Shown: positions 24,652 to 38,284, counted from the stretch's first letter. The stretch: 64,000 bases of DNA from Neckera pumila (GCA_963969595.1 OZ018415.1:8990001-9054000), one strand, 5' to 3'. Made by a program: numbers and translations. The notes: a model not told the origin generated them from the sequence alone.

Positions 24652-25214
24652 ACAATAACGGAAAGTGTCTTATTGATGGCTCCTCAGTCTACCCCAATCC
24701 TTGAATTAATAGAAATTCTCCCAAGCATCTAGGGAGGCATAATACCTTCCTAGCATGGTTGCCTATTGTAGATATATAAGGTTTTGTTCAGCTAAGGCTT
24801 TTCTTCAAGTTCTCGATTTCAAAATTAAATAGCAATGTTACAAGAGGCTCTATACTTGTAATTTGGAAATGAAAATATAATTATAAGTAGATTCACTATG
24901 GCAATTAGTGTAAGCGGTGGTCAAGGTCTGCAAAAATGTTTCTAAGAACAAATGTCAAAATTGTTGGAATATTATTTATGAAAAGAAATTAAAAAATTGT
25001 ATGGAAAGATATTATTTTTTACTATTTTTTTTAACAGTTGATGTGATTCCGATTTAATGCTGAATTACATTTGTTGAATATACTTAATTATTTGGTATGA
25101 AATGTTGACCTTGACCATTAGGTATGGACGTATGGTACTATGGTAGAGAGATTATATTGACTGATGAGGATAAGGTTAATGGCTTCATGTTAGGCACATA
25201 ACAATATTCAACAA

Positions 25215-25406
25215 TGGGCAATTTCATTAAAATGGCGATATTTTTGTAAAATAGCGTGAAAACAGTTCAGAACCGCCGTTCTAAATCTATATTAGTCCTA
25301 GATGGTTTAGAACAGCCGTTCTGAACTCTATACCTATCCTAGATGGTGAAAATGGCACACCGTCAAAGTGGCACTTGGAATACCGCCATTTTTATGAAAT
25401 TGCCCA
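25215..25406. mobile_element. Short MITE, GGCAATTTCATTAAAATGGCG family, copy 1
   Basis: The 192-base segment has terminal inverted repeats of about 28 bases (TGGGCAATTTCATTAAAATGG at the left; its near complement at the right). Inside is a twofold repeat of about 40 bases ending CCTAGATGG. The same termini occur at 55918-56245. No coding capacity; target duplication unclear. Confidence 0.75.
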
Positions 25407-28400
25407 TAACAATGTTGGAAGTCTCTTTACTTCTTATGGTATAATCCAAGAGGTAGTTGTTGTTACTGTTGGAAATTCAACAACTGAATTCTAATAGGTC
25501 AAGAATGAAGAAGTGGCAAGTTCATATCAGTGAGAAGAAATCAAAATTTTTGAACACAACACATCCAGGAAGCTTCAGTTAGCTAATGACATTATTTATT
25601 TTATTTTTTTTTTCTAATTTATGTATCAATTAAATGATGAATAAGACACTTTTTGATTTCTATCATGTACCCTCGTTGTACATTTTGGAGGTCTAATTCT
25701 TCATCATAAACTTGTATGCTCAATTGAGCAGCCTACGTGTTTGGTCCAGAGACTTCGTGCAACTGTGCGACCGCGATGTCTGCGGTCCTGACTCCTGAGA
25801 ATTCTTGTCCCTCTCTCCTTGGCTGACTCCTCTCTGAAATTCAAAGCAACAGATATGATTTGCCAAATATTTTTTTTTAGCTTTGTTTTTGTGTCATGAA
25901 ATTACGGCGCGCGTCCAGAAGCCCAACTACGAAGAAGATTCCGGGAACGACTAGCGAAGAATTATCCGTCTCTTTACTTTGCGGCCAAAGCGGTGCGTGG
26001 CCGGTGAGGCGTCGTCGTCTCTAGAATCCAGCCACACTTGCACCTGGACCTTCACCGAAGCCAAGCCGTGGATGGGAAGCTCCCTGTGCAGCAAAGGTAA
26101 CGTCCTGGAGAAGCAGTTCAAGTACTTCGGTACGTGCCGTCTTTCGGTCACTAGCTAGTAGTGATGAGGACGTCGTCTCTGCCACTGGAAGATGAAGAGT
26201 GATGCAGAAGCTTATTGAATTTGATCATAATTGCTTGCTCTTGGGTTTGGTTAGTCCCTTCATCATTACGCTCACTCAAATCAGGAATATTAGAATTCGT
26301 GGACGCTAGGAGCTCACATGTCGTAATCGTTGAACTGGCGAGTTCAGTTGAAACTGGCGCAGCTTCGGGTTTTCTGACCGAAATCGGAGATCTGTGCATT
26401 TCGTAGTTTGCAAAGTTCTGGGCTTTTGAATGACACAATTTTGACACCCAAACACGCCATTTTAACGAATTTAAGAATGTATTGATGAATACTTAGAATG
26501 GGGAATCAGTTGGAAATTAAAGGCCGTGGAAAATGCTAGGCTAGTAGCTTTGTCTGCTGGTTCAGAGCTACGCTGATGTAAAGGTTTGTCAGTCTATATC
26601 GGCAATTGCGTTGGATGGAGCATTTGCGGAGAAAATTCCAGTCGTTCACAGAAGTAAGAGAGTGGTAGAATTCAATGCGAAAAGAATATTTGTAAAATGA
26701 AGATGTACAATTTACAAGGCCTGGGGAATTCATAAATAGTTAACCTTCGTAGGATTTTGCAGGAAGAAGAACGTGCAGCGTTGGAGTTTACCTGGAGGAG
26801 CAGCTAGCCTGACATAAGTAACGCAGGTGTTTTTCTATAGCTCCCGTGACGAAATAAAACAGGCAGTGACTCTCAGAAAAGCAAGATTGACAAGTCTTAG
26901 CTGTGCTAGACTGCTGCTGGGGATATCAATAATATAGCGTGCTGTTAGGGGCAGTTTGAATCCTAACTTGTAGCTAGTGGCGATTGAATAGTGAGTGAAT
27001 ATTCTTTCGTCATCGTATCAGATAACAAACGGCTAGATCAAAATATTGATTTGGTAAATTTTGTTTCGTATACATTTCAATAGCCCTGTCACGAAATTGA
27101 TGGAGTTTGATAGTACTCAGTAAGCAGTACGTAACGTCTTTCAGGTAACTTTCTATGTGTTTACAGGTTCTGAAGGTATCGTCCTTCAATGCATATATAG
27201 TCAAAGAGCTGCCAGGGAGTCTTCAGAAAGATGACTGTTCTTGTTATTCAAGTCGCGAAGATGTCAGTGTAAATTACGAATCCTATGTAGCGGAAGGACT
27301 TGGACCTGTTTAAGTCTCCGAGATGTGATGATATTTTCAGCGCTTTAGATTGATTGGTAACCGACGTGCCGACGCTGCCCGCCCATTGACTTGAAACAAT
27401 GAAATCTGGCAGAACGAGTGCTGTAAATAATTCAGTTTTGGTTTTTAGGGACTTTTCTTCCAGGTGGTCCCTGATATTGTCTAGAATTTTCAAAACTACC
27501 TAGACGAACTCACGTAGCTTCCTCACGTGACCCTCCAAACCTCAGATCTAGATTTAATAGCTCGAAAACTTTGGTGCAGCTCTTAAATACACCATTTGAA
27601 CGAATATGAACATTCGTTTCGAACTTTTCATCCGGACTGTCTCTAGTTTGTGAGTTTCAAATTTTTAGGGAAGAGAAACTTCAAAAACGATTTATTTCCT
27701 GTGCTCGTGGGCAGTAAGTCAATTAGATGGATTTATTACCTTGCCTAACTAGTCAACAACTTGAGCTAGCTAGCTTGTAGGACTGGTGGCAACCCCTGCA
27801 CATCTTCTCTACGTAATATGTCAATAGGGGGGGTGCTTTGGCTGGAGGAGCGGTTGGTAACAGTTCAATATGACAAGTTACAGGTATCGCATTGGACCAC
27901 AACTAATCCGGTACTATCATGCGCGCCGTCTAGCACCTTCCCCAAGGTGTAATTAAACGTCATAGATTCAACCAGTCGGTAGCACGGGACCCATTCTCCT
28001 CCAGACCTGAACTTTGCATCATCGCATCCTCTGAGCCAGAGACAAGTATAAGAAGTCTCTAGATCAAAGTGCTTGCTATTAAAGTTTCCACACTGTACCA
28101 CTGCTCCGAGTGAAGAGTAATGTGAACGAGGAAGCGGAAGGCTTCGTCACAAGGTCCGAAAAGCTCTCACCTTGGGGGCTAAGTTAAGGTAAGCCACAGA
28201 ATTCCCACTGCCCTCTGTCGGTCACCCCATGTATTTTTAGGTGTTTTGACTTGGTCAATTTGTTGAATGTTTCTCTGCTGTCACATATGAGCAAATCACG
28301 CCAGGTTTGAAGATTTAAATGATGAAAAATAAATTACCAGGTTCTGAGCAGGCTTTACTTAATGATTTCCTTCAGAGATTGTTACCTGTTTGTCGTGCTG

Positions 28401-28821
28401 CCTAAGCGAACTTCCATCTTCACTAACTTAGACTTTCTGGCGCAACCAAGGAGCTTCTTTTGGCCCTCAAGACTTTCTGCGAGGTCAGGTTCGTGCCTTC
28501 TTTTCCATATTGAATTATTGTAGCATGCTGGTAGAATTCTCAGTCACGTCGATTTGGGTTCAGGTTATCTCTTTCGTTAACACGGCTTCAAAGGTGGAAA
28601 TCGGGAGACCGTGCGTTCAATGCTTTCAAGGAAGAAGATTATTCCCAGCTACCAAAACACACGAACAACGTCGTCGCTTTCGAATCGGTGTTGAAGATTA
28701 GGTTTGCAATTCGCAGGTGGCGCTAGAGCATGAAGGTACTAGAATTGACTGAACTTGCAGTTGCAGCAGCTGATCAAACGGCCACCACGACGTCGCAGGC
28801 AAGGCAGATTGGGTTTATGAG
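25407..28821. other. Upstream region of first GARP gene
   Basis: From about 25700 the base composition becomes balanced, unlike the repeat DNA on either side. Only short frames are present and none is recognised. The region is suitable for promoter, 5' leader and leader introns of the GARP gene at 28822, but no start site could be fixed. Confidence 0.4.
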
Positions 28822-31046
28822 ATGCAAGGTGAAGATGCGTTTGATTGGCGGGGACCCTTGCAAGGTGTGAATGAGGGCTCTCCCGGTAGAAGGTGCACCT
28901 CCAGTGCAGATGGATGCTCTAAGGTGCTTATTAGCAGTCCCAGTCCGAGTCCCCGTAAGAGCTTTGCCACTTGCTCTAGAGGTTCTGTTGAGGTTGGCGC
29001 TCGGAGTGGCGATGGCAAAACACGGCGATACGTGCGATCCAGTGAACCCCGGCTTAAGTGGTCTGAGGAGCTTCACGAGCGGTTTATGATCGCTACTGAG
29101 AAGCTTGGTGGCGCTGACAGTGAGTGCTAAGCTTACCTTTTTATTCATGTATTAAGATAATTATTAATTAATCGGTCGTCTGATAACTTCTTTCAGTTTA
29201 ATTCGTTTCTGATCGCAGTTGACCAATAATAGATGTCTACTAGAATTGAATTGAGTTCATTTTGATAGTTGATGCCAATGGAAATACGGTAGCGTACATA
29301 TTTTTTGATTTTGGCATGGACGTTTTGAATTAATCTGCAGAAGCAACGCCGAAATCCATCTTACAAGAGATGAATACTAGAGGCTTGAAGATTGCACATG
29401 TCAAGAGTCATTTGCAAATGTATAGGAGCCCCAAAAGTGGGAAGAGCTACGACCTTCATCCTGGTATGTTTTATATTGCAGTGCTTATATTTTCCACAGT
29501 ACGTGGTCATGTCCGTTAAATTGGCGTGTTTTCCAGAGCGACGTTCAAGTGCCTAGAGCTCTGAAAACTGGTTTGGGTCTATGGTTTCAGATTGTCGGGC
29601 AACTGAAACTGCGCGAATTTGACTGAAAATCGGCTATTATAACGAATGAGAGCTTCAAACGTCGATCACATGTATTAAACGAACCATATCAATCATGCCT
29701 GTTGTTAATGATACCCTTTTGCTATCGTTCTAAATTTGAATCCACAGTTCCCGCATAATCAGAGTTCTTAGCTCGGCGTTGACATGGTGCCATACAGCTT
29801 GATTTACTGGGCAATTGTGGACATTTGAACCCATTTTATGTCTTATTTAATTAGCTTCATTCTCCTGTGCTGACATTTGCAGTAGCTAGTAAATCGATCT
29901 GTTCGCGCGCTTATAGATTAATTTGCATACAGATGACTCCTTTTGGCGGCCGCTTGGACATTCAGAGGATCCTGAGGTTTGGAATTCGCCGGAAATGGAG
30001 GACCGCCACGAATCACTGGATTTGATCTCGCCAATCCAAGGAAACCGAAGTGACGGAAAGCTACCTCAAATTATGACAAGTATGGAAAATTTTGGAGCTA
30101 GGGAGCAATACTCCAGCCCTTCAGGAGATTTCTTATGTCGCTCATTGGACTCGTCCCCACAGTTCAATCAAATGAACCAGTTACACAATATATTCTCAAA
30201 GGACCTTAGAAACGAATCAAAGGCTGATGACATACTGAGCACTCCTGAAGTGTACCCAATTGTTTTCAAGATGGCTGCCGATGTCCTCATGGAAAGTCGG
30301 ACCAGCAAATCACGAGAGCATGACCTGCAGGTACGTAACGTAACTCCATTGCACGATTTGGCAAACTAATGCTCGATCACTCAGGTACAAGTCCTCGTAT
30401 AATGTTTTTCTTGCTGCAATATGACTGGCATGCATGGGAAATTCATTTATCTCGTAATAATTAATTGGATTACGTTCACCACTAGTTGATGTAGTTCAAT
30501 TTAGTTGGTGCATCTCCCTGAATTTGACCTTTTCAATTTTCATGTAAGCGTAGGGGCTGACAAGTGTGACAACTGAAGCTCAAAGCCTGAATGACAATAT
30601 TTTCATTCAGGCATTTTGTTTAGGGGAGGCTAGCGTCTGCCCTGCTTATTAATGATATGTTCTATTATTGATTCGGGCCTGAAATCTTGATCAGTTTTCA
30701 TGTTTTGCAGATTCCGGACGATGTGGATGACAGAAGGCGATTCCTGCCTGATCAGCTTCTAGCCGGCGATGAAGAGGCCATGAGACTGTACGATTTCGAT
30801 TCCGCTGAGCTGTTGGCACACAATTTGTTGATGGCGATGCGTGAGAGCAAGCTCTTGGAGACGGGGGATCATACGCAAAGTCACGGCTCGGTAAGTGAGA
30901 ATTTTATGAGTAACAAATCGGAGGAACGTTATCCAGACGTGCCGCTCGAGCTCACCATGTCGGTTGGATCAGTCCCAGACGAAGAAGAGAGGTCCGAAAT
31001 TTTGACGCTCGATCTCACGGAGCAGCTGAATCGTCGCCCACATTAG
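28822..31046 (+). CDS. GARP (G2-like MYB) transcription factor, four exons
   Basis: Exons 28822-29119, 29341-29463, 29933-30330 and 30711-31046 join in phase (donors GTGAGT, GTATGT, GTACGT; acceptors CTGCAG, ATACAG, TTGCAG) into 384 residues. Residues 76-130 form a GARP DNA-binding domain, with EPRLKWSEELHERFMIATEK followed by LGGADKATPKSILQEMN and ending IAHVKSHLQMYRS. The first intron splits the domain, as is common in this family. The C-terminal part carries LELTM and LTLDL, which fit EAR-type (LxLxL) repression motifs, so it is probably a nuclear repressor. The domain is nearer to the At2g40260/At1g14600 group than to core KANADI (MNTRGLKIAHV rather than MDVKDLTLAHV), judged from memory. 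The start is the first ATG after an in-frame stop at 28771. The last exon of a relative lies at 63218, in convergent orientation. Confidence 0.9.
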
Positions 31047-32520
31047 TAATACCCTGCAACTGTACGTGATTTAAATTCTTTACTGTCTTCCGGCTCCATT
31101 GATCCCTAGACAGAGTGCTCTTACTAGAAAAATGACCCTGAATTCCAAAAATTAATGGCAAATTTGTGTGATCAGCAGTAATACGTATGTTTAGTGCCAG
31201 ACAAAAACATCGACTGAGTCTGTAGTACGTAGCAGTTACGTGTTTGTGATAATATTGTTATAAGTTGTGGTACATATATATACTAGCTGTACATGTTTCA
31301 TCACGTACAGTGACTGCAGTCACTAAGTGTAAATATTGTACCCAGCTGAATCGATGTGCTGGCTTGCTAGTTAAGTTCAAATAATGTAGAGACCAGCATC
31401 TTGTTTACATGTACGTAATTTGAATCTGGCATATTCATTAATAAAGCTGTATCAGAGTTATTATGTATCAGAGTTATTATGTTATTCTGTTATTGCTATT
31501 TTGCAGTCGATCGTACAGTATACGTGCTGCACACGACTCGTCACTGTCGTCGGAACGTAGTAGTAGTCACTAACTACATATCTCGTGAAAACTAAGAAGT
31601 CCATAGCTATAACGTACGATGTACAGCTAGACAATTAATAACTCACAGAGACGGGGAGCTTGAAAACTGAATCTGGCTTCTTGATTGAGTATGCTTTGGT
31701 GGTATTTCAATTACGTACAGTGCACATGTTCCCCAGTTCTCAAATTTACCTTGTTCAATACGGCCAACCCAGTTTGGAGCCCTGTGTGAAACTGGCATGC
31801 GTCGGAACGCAGTGTTGCAGGACTGTTGTGCATGATGGCAGTGCCGTAGCTTCTTCACAGACCGTGTCGGTCACGGCGTGAGCCACCGTCCAATATGATA
31901 TATGGGCGCCGCCTGCGGGACCAGTCTTCGGACCGACCATGTCGACGACCGCCGCATTCGTTCGTAGATCGTCGGAGTAATTGGAGCTGCAATTTTCGAA
32001 CTGTAAAGCTAGCATGGTCATCGTAATGTGCATAAGCAAGCTGGTTTCATTACTGCAGGGTTTTATTTGTCGGGGTGGTATGTTGCAGAGTTGTGATTTT
32101 GGAACAAAAAGGGTTGACTGTACTGAAAAATCTTTTTGTAAATAATTTTGAATGATGAAATTGTCAAAAAATTGCCAGTTGTTTTTCAAAGTAGGATGAT
32201 ATTGCCACATCTGGAATGAACACAAATTTTGGATGTCAAAATGATGTTTTCTTGAAGGTTGTTTGAGTTTAACAATGATATATCGGTGTCAACTTTATGT
32301 ATAGTCATGGATCCTTAATCCCAATAGGTTTATGATTAATGTGTCTATGTTTCCAAACAATCATTTATGGTGAAAAGAATAAAGTGAGAAATAAAAGAGT
32401 TTACTTGGAAATCTATAGTACAAAGTTCTTAGTTGGGAATTTTGTTAAACTGGGGTATTCCATACACTATTTTTCTATTCATTTCTAGGAAAAGTAAAGA
32501 TTTCAAACTGCACTATCTAA
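31047..32520. other. 3' flank of first GARP gene, no recognised gene
   Basis: The first 400 bases are probably 3' UTR. A 156-codon minus-strand frame at 31755-32225 has no recognisable domain and no splice or homology support. From about 32230 the DNA turns AT-rich and enters the repeat block. Confidence 0.4.
31440..31445 (+). terminator. Candidate polyadenylation signal
   Basis: AATAAA occurs about 395 bases after the GARP stop codon, a reasonable 3' UTR length for a plant gene. The cleavage site is not determined. Confidence 0.4.
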
Positions 32521-32529
32521 ATGTGAAGT

Positions 32530-34215
32530 GCCAAGTTTGTAGAATCATTAGAAGAAATTTGGGGCCTGCGGAGGGTTGCTCCACAACCTTTGGAGGATCC
32601 CGCAAACTATGTTGTTTTGGCTTAACAAATTGTTTTTCTCCTAATCCCATTCACCTTCAATCACAATGTCGGATGCTCATCAGTGGCTAAAAATCCATTT
32701 AGAAAGAGTTTAATAATCAGGGTTAAGTTGTATTGAAGTACCTTAGGATGATTGCAAGAAAGAGTGAAAGACCGGTTCTATTTCCCATCACATTGAGAGT
32801 ACCTTCTCTTGTCATCTGCTATAAACTTTGAAGCAAAAGTCCAATGAATTTGGAATTTATATTGGAGATGTCAAACTTTATGATAATCATATCCCTTATT
32901 TTTTTCAAAATTAAATACAAATATATATATTTAAAAATCATTTTTGCTAATTTGTCACACTGTGTCTCTGTGAGGTTTAGGGATTTTTAATGCATTAGAA
33001 ATTCCCAAATTTAATGATCTAGAGCTAAAATTTTATGGTCTATTTGCATAGTAGGAAAGCATATTCCTACCAAAAAAATCTAAAAAGATATCATTTTGTG
33101 TCCTCCACATGAGTCCAAACAGCATTCCTATTGCACGCAATTTTGGAACAATGAAGATGGTTTTAAGATCAATCTTTTGGTAAAATCTCATTACTATGAA
33201 TTCTTTCTAAAAGGGCAGTTTTTAGTTTTAAAAAAAATTGCTTTTCTTAATTTTTATAAATTAAAATGTGAAACTATGGTTCAAATACCTATTTTCATGA
33301 GATTTTGCACTTTACTAATTTTCCTACTTAGAGAATTTTTCATTAAATATATTTTACAAAATTGCTTTTCTAATTATAAAATACTTTTGAAAGACAAAAT
33401 GAATGCTATGCAAAATGCTACGTTTTTGAATGGTCTTTCTTGTAATGACCCATTAATCATAATTATTAAACACTTTCTACTCGGATGCACCTTCTTCTCA
33501 ATCCAAATTGTGGAAAAATATGCAAATGTCCAAAAATAATTCAATGCATGGTTACCATCAAGAATTTTTTCTTATACCAATGTGAAAGATTTATTTTATA
33601 GACATATGAAGTGTATAAAGATGAGAGGAGAAGCTTTTTATAGAAGTGGGTAGTAGTAGGTAGAACAATGTATGTGGGATATATAAATTGGATTGAGTAG
33701 GAGATCCTCTGCCCAAAGTTAAGTGGAAAAAAAAATTGTATTGAAAGCAAAAAATTTGGGTTCATTTAGGCATGGTACAATAATCTTTTTGAAAAAACTT
33801 TGGACTAAGGGAAGTTGAGAATTACGCTAAGTTTTATACACAAAAATCCGTTTGTGATTTCAAGTTTTTAATCAAAATTTGTAGACAAAATTCAAAACGG
33901 ATGTTTAAAAATGTCAAAGAAAATGTTCCTTCAAACATTTGGTCTGAATTTTGTCCATAACTTTTGATTGGAAACTTGAAATCACAAACGGGTTTTTGTA
34001 TATGATACTTAGCTTGATTCTCCAACTTTCCTAAGTCCAAAGTTTTGTCAAAAAGATTATTGTAATATGCCTAAATGAGCTCAAAAATTCTCCTTTTAAT
34101 ACAATTTCTTTTTTTTACTTAACTTTCCAATATATCCTACTTGCATTGTTCTACCTACTATTATATCACTTTTATAAAGAGCTTCTCTTTTCACCTACAA
34201 ACTTAAAAAATTTAG
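32530..34215. mobile_element. Fold-back repeat, interrupted by another element
   Basis: The flanking parts (32530-32745 and 33452-34215) align in reverse orientation with 43590-44200, which lacks the element at 32746-33451; the latter is therefore a later insertion. Within it, 33622-33905 and 33936-34197 are inverted repeats of each other (GAGAGGAGAAGCTTTTTATA versus its near complement, and AAATCCGTTTGTGATTTCAAG versus CTTGAAATCACAAACGGGTTT), giving a large fold-back. No coding frame is recognisable. Confidence 0.65.
32746..33451. mobile_element. GGRTNATTGCAAG-family element, copy 1
   Basis: The copy starts GGATGATTGCAAGAAAGAG and ends TTCTTGTAATGACCC. Flanks CTTA and ATTA fit a slightly diverged four-base target duplication. 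The related locus at 43590-44200 shows the site without the insert (GCACCATAACCTTG on the opposite strand). It is 706 bases long, AT-rich and non-coding. Confidence 0.7.
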
Positions 34216-37200
34216 TAAATGGCTATTGAAGCTAGTTCCCTTCCAAAGTAACTAGCTTCAAAAGTCACTTAAATTGATTTAATTAGACTTGATTATATTA
34301 TTTGATTTTTAATTTTTAATTTAAAAACTTGTTTAATAATGGCCCTTTTTTTTCAAACCCGGAGTTTATTCCAATAGTGAACTAAGAACAAACGGCAACA
34401 AAGCCAGTTAGGCAACATGCAGGCCTGCTGTTACTGACTAGTTTTGCAAAATTCACAACATCTGACTATGCACTTCTAACAGTTTTCAAAAAAGACCTAC
34501 CTTTGTTTTAATAGATTGGATGGTCACTCTAGAGCAGCCCTTCTAATGACTGTTATTTTAACAAAATATTAGTTGTAGGTGTTTGGCTTTTTGCTTTCCT
34601 CTAATAGGAGATTGTATCATGGTAACATTTTCAATGAAATTGACCATACAAATTGCAAGATTTGAACATTTGTAGAAAAAAAATATATTGTTGCAAGATT
34701 TCATATATGATGAATGGATTTGAATTCTTTAGGCTTCAATTTTTTGCATTTTAGAGGCTTGCAACTTTATTATTTATTTAAATTTTTGTATAGAAATAGG
34801 AATCCATAAGAAAAATAATATCCCAAAAAATTTATTTTCATTGATTTAAAAATCATTAAATAAACTAAATTGTTAATAGCTCTAATGTAGAATTGAAAAA
34901 TGTCAATCCAAATGGAAAAATCTTCTTCCAAGTAATGACTAATCTAAACTAAATTGATTTTTCAAATTTTGTTTAAAAAAATTTGAAAAATTGGATAAAT
35001 ATTAAATCACATATTGTATTTATTACTCCGTATAAGGCAATGAACATCAGAATAGATTGCAAAACAAAAAGTCATTATATGTTTTATCTTATTGATCAAT
35101 CAACATTCAATAGATGAAATCTCTCTTTCTAACTAGATATTAACCTATTCTACAAGAATTATATATTTCTTCTTTAAACTATTTTTTTTTCATTTCTTCT
35201 ATATTTCCCGAAATGAGTTTTTGGCTAAGGACAATATCATTTCTTTCTTCAAAGTTCTAGTGAAAAGTAGATTTGGATATTCTCAAAAAGTTAGTATATT
35301 CTTGTACTTTCAAAAGAAGTTCCAAAAATCACTAAAAAATTGACATTGTAGCTTGGTAGGCACCTTTTGAAAATTCCAATGGAATCATTTTAGGATTCTA
35401 AACCTTTAAAGATAATAAATTAACATTGATTGTATTAGTCATGTTAGCAATATTCATGTGAGTGTTTGACTGTTTGTAAACATCTTATCTTCACCCGAGG
35501 AATTTTTTTTAATACATTTTGTCAAGATAGTATTGAACTTTGCATCTTTAGATACTATTTGCAAAAGGACTCTTCCATCCAAAATTTATTTTTTATTTTG
35601 AGATGAAATATTTTGAAGCTATAAAACAATGCAAAAGCAGATTTTTTAATATATTTTGTCATTGTAGTATTGAACTTTGCGTACTTGAATACTATTTGCA
35701 AAAACATTCTTCCATCCAAAATTTGTTTTTTATTTTAAGATGAGATAATTTGATGGTGATGAGATTTCACCAAAATAATGAGATTAAAACCATCTTCAAT
35801 GTTCCAAAGTGCACATGCTAGGGAGCCCGATTCCTACGAATATGGACAGGATGTAAAATAATATATTCTTAGATGCCCTTTGGTAGAAATATGAAGACCT
35901 ATTGTAGAAATAGACCACAACAATTTCAACTCTCAATTATTAATTTAAAACACTCAATAGTATTCAAACCCCCTAAACCTAAAAGTGAGATAAATTATCA
36001 AAATTAACTTTTGAATATTAAATATTTGTTTTTGTTTTTGAAAAATTAGGGATAATATTACAATCAAGGCATGCATTCTCAAACAAAAAAAATTCAAGTT
36101 CATTGGATTCATGCTTCAATTGAGGATACCCACAATTTTACAAAACGCTACCTAAAATGGCGGTGTTTTTTGCAACCATTGTAAAGTTCTAAATGTGGGC
36201 ATTTCAAAGCCCTTTTCAAAGGTGTAGTTTTGTCTCTCAATTTTTTTAGAGTTTCAGAAAGAAACACATATGTACTTTAACTTGTGCATTTTAGTCAATA
36301 GGTTGAAAAATAGGTTGATAATATATATTAAAAAATTCAACCCAATTTTTTTTCACATTCATCTTTTCTAAATTAAAAAATGGAAGGTGGTTGTGAATGA
36401 AAAAAAAACTAAATTGCTAATAAATTTTATAAAAAATTGAGAATTATTATTTCCAATGGTAAAAATACTCTAGCAAATAATTGGGTTTTTTTTTTTTCCT
36501 TCAAAATTATTCAAAATTGGGTGTAAAATATAATTATACATATATATTTTCTACCTTCATTGACTACAAAATAAATCTTTTTATAACTTTCACCTCATTA
36601 TTCAAAATTAAATAATTTAAATACTTTTGAATAGGTATTAATCTACACAATTTAAAATTTAGTAATTCATTTTATTTTGTAGACTGTACTTTTTGTTGCC
36701 GGGTTTGACATTGAAATCAAAGAAGCCTTTATAATTTTTGTGATAATTATTTATTGAAATGACCTTAAATAAAGCTTTACTCATAGATTAGGATGATTAG
36801 CATCCATTATGAATATTTTGTGCAATTTTTTTTAGATATGAAGTCAACAAGGCTTGCCCAAACGCTCAAATAATCCAAAGTTATTTTCTTAGGGATTCAA
36901 ATAAAAAAAATCTCTTAAGGCTATTCAAGCCAATTTTTTTTTATAGAAACAAAGAAATAATATGTTTATAAGGTGATACAATTCAAAAAAGAGAAATACA
37001 TAAGAAGGGCCTAGATGGACAATTGTAGTATATCTTGCAGTTTCTATAATAGTGATGAAATTATCTTCATCTATGAAAATGTAGAATAAAGGCAATATAT
37101 CATATGTATTTCCATCTAAATATATATGCATTCACTCAAGTTTTAGTATTGTCATTCTATAGTTTTGAAATACATTGGGGTTATTCTTTGTAATTCCATC

Positions 37201-37780
37201 CAAATAAGAATAGAAGATATATTGAAAAAGCATTTTATTTTTTAATGTCTTCAATAAATTATTCCAAATTTAATTGTACAAATATTTTTTAATTAAGTTA
37301 ATATTAAAATTAAAAATGAAATTATTACAAATATTCAAATTAAATATTCAATGACATTATTTGTAAAGGTGCAAATAATATTTTAAGAAGATAAAAAATA
37401 CATATGTGTCATTCTTTATAAATAGAATTGACAATAATGATAATGGTATAACTTTAATTTGGATATCTTTGAACTATACCTACCTAAGTTAATAATATAT
37501 AGTAGCATAAAAATGAATAACATGAAAATGCATAACATGAAAATTTATAGTATTTATCAAATATTTATCAAATATTCATTACCAATGAAATTTGATTTTC
37601 ATTTTTTGCAAAAAATTAACAATATATTAGATGTAGGTTAATTGTATGTTGCATGACAAAATGGTAAATTTGCAAAAAAAGATCATCCACTTAAACACTA
37701 AAGCCAAGTTAGAGATTATTTGTTGACAACAAAATCAACAAGATGTATACCGGTAGTAAACTGTGTTGTTACTTGTCTAA
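34216..37780. other. AT-rich repeat DNA without genes
   Basis: No gene was recognised. Part of it (about 35860-36060, GTAGAAATAGACCACAACAATTTC and following) matches interiors of the GGRTNATTGCAAG family at 40740 and 51850, so much of this stretch is probably old copies of the same elements. Confidence 0.5.
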
Positions 37781-38284
37781 GGGGTAGCCTAGTGTAAACA
37801 CTTTTTGTTATTCTTGCCAATCAGAACCTCTATTTTTTTAATGTATCAAAATTTCAAGGTGATCATGCTGAATATGGATGCACATCATGTGCATTCAAAC
37901 TTTGGCCTTCTCATGATATATTATTAAAGTTACCTCTACGCAAGTGAAGGAAATACAATTTTTTTCCTAAACATACAAATAGTTGAGAAGGAGCATCTTC
38001 AAATTAAGAAAAAATGACCAATTTTAGTTTATATTATTGAAATTTTTACTATTTTCTAAAAATCAAACATCAAGGTATCCATTTTCTTAGCATTTTTCAT
38101 TGTTCTTTTTTGCGCATAACTTTTAGAAATAAATTTTTCTAAGTTTCAATTTTTACATCCATACTATTTAAAATTATTTACAAATGATCCGTATTTTATT
38201 TTATTTAACAAAAATATTTCAAAATTCATAGTATTCATTGAAATTAGCTGTTTTGAGACAAAGATAAATTTCTTGCAACGACTT
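37781..38284. mobile_element. GGRTNATTGCAAG-family element, inverted degenerate copy
   Basis: The interior (GTTGAGAAGGAGCATCTTC, ATCAAACATCAAGGTATCCAT, GCGCATAACTTTTAGAAATA) is the reverse complement of segments in the copy at 41349-42070, and the right end reads TTTCTTGCAACGACT. The left end is degenerate and placed approximately. Confidence 0.5.

Noticed and set aside
31755..32225. 156-codon minus-strand frame after the GARP gene
   Set aside because: No domain, no homologue recognised, low-complexity ends and no support from splice sites; reported only as flank.
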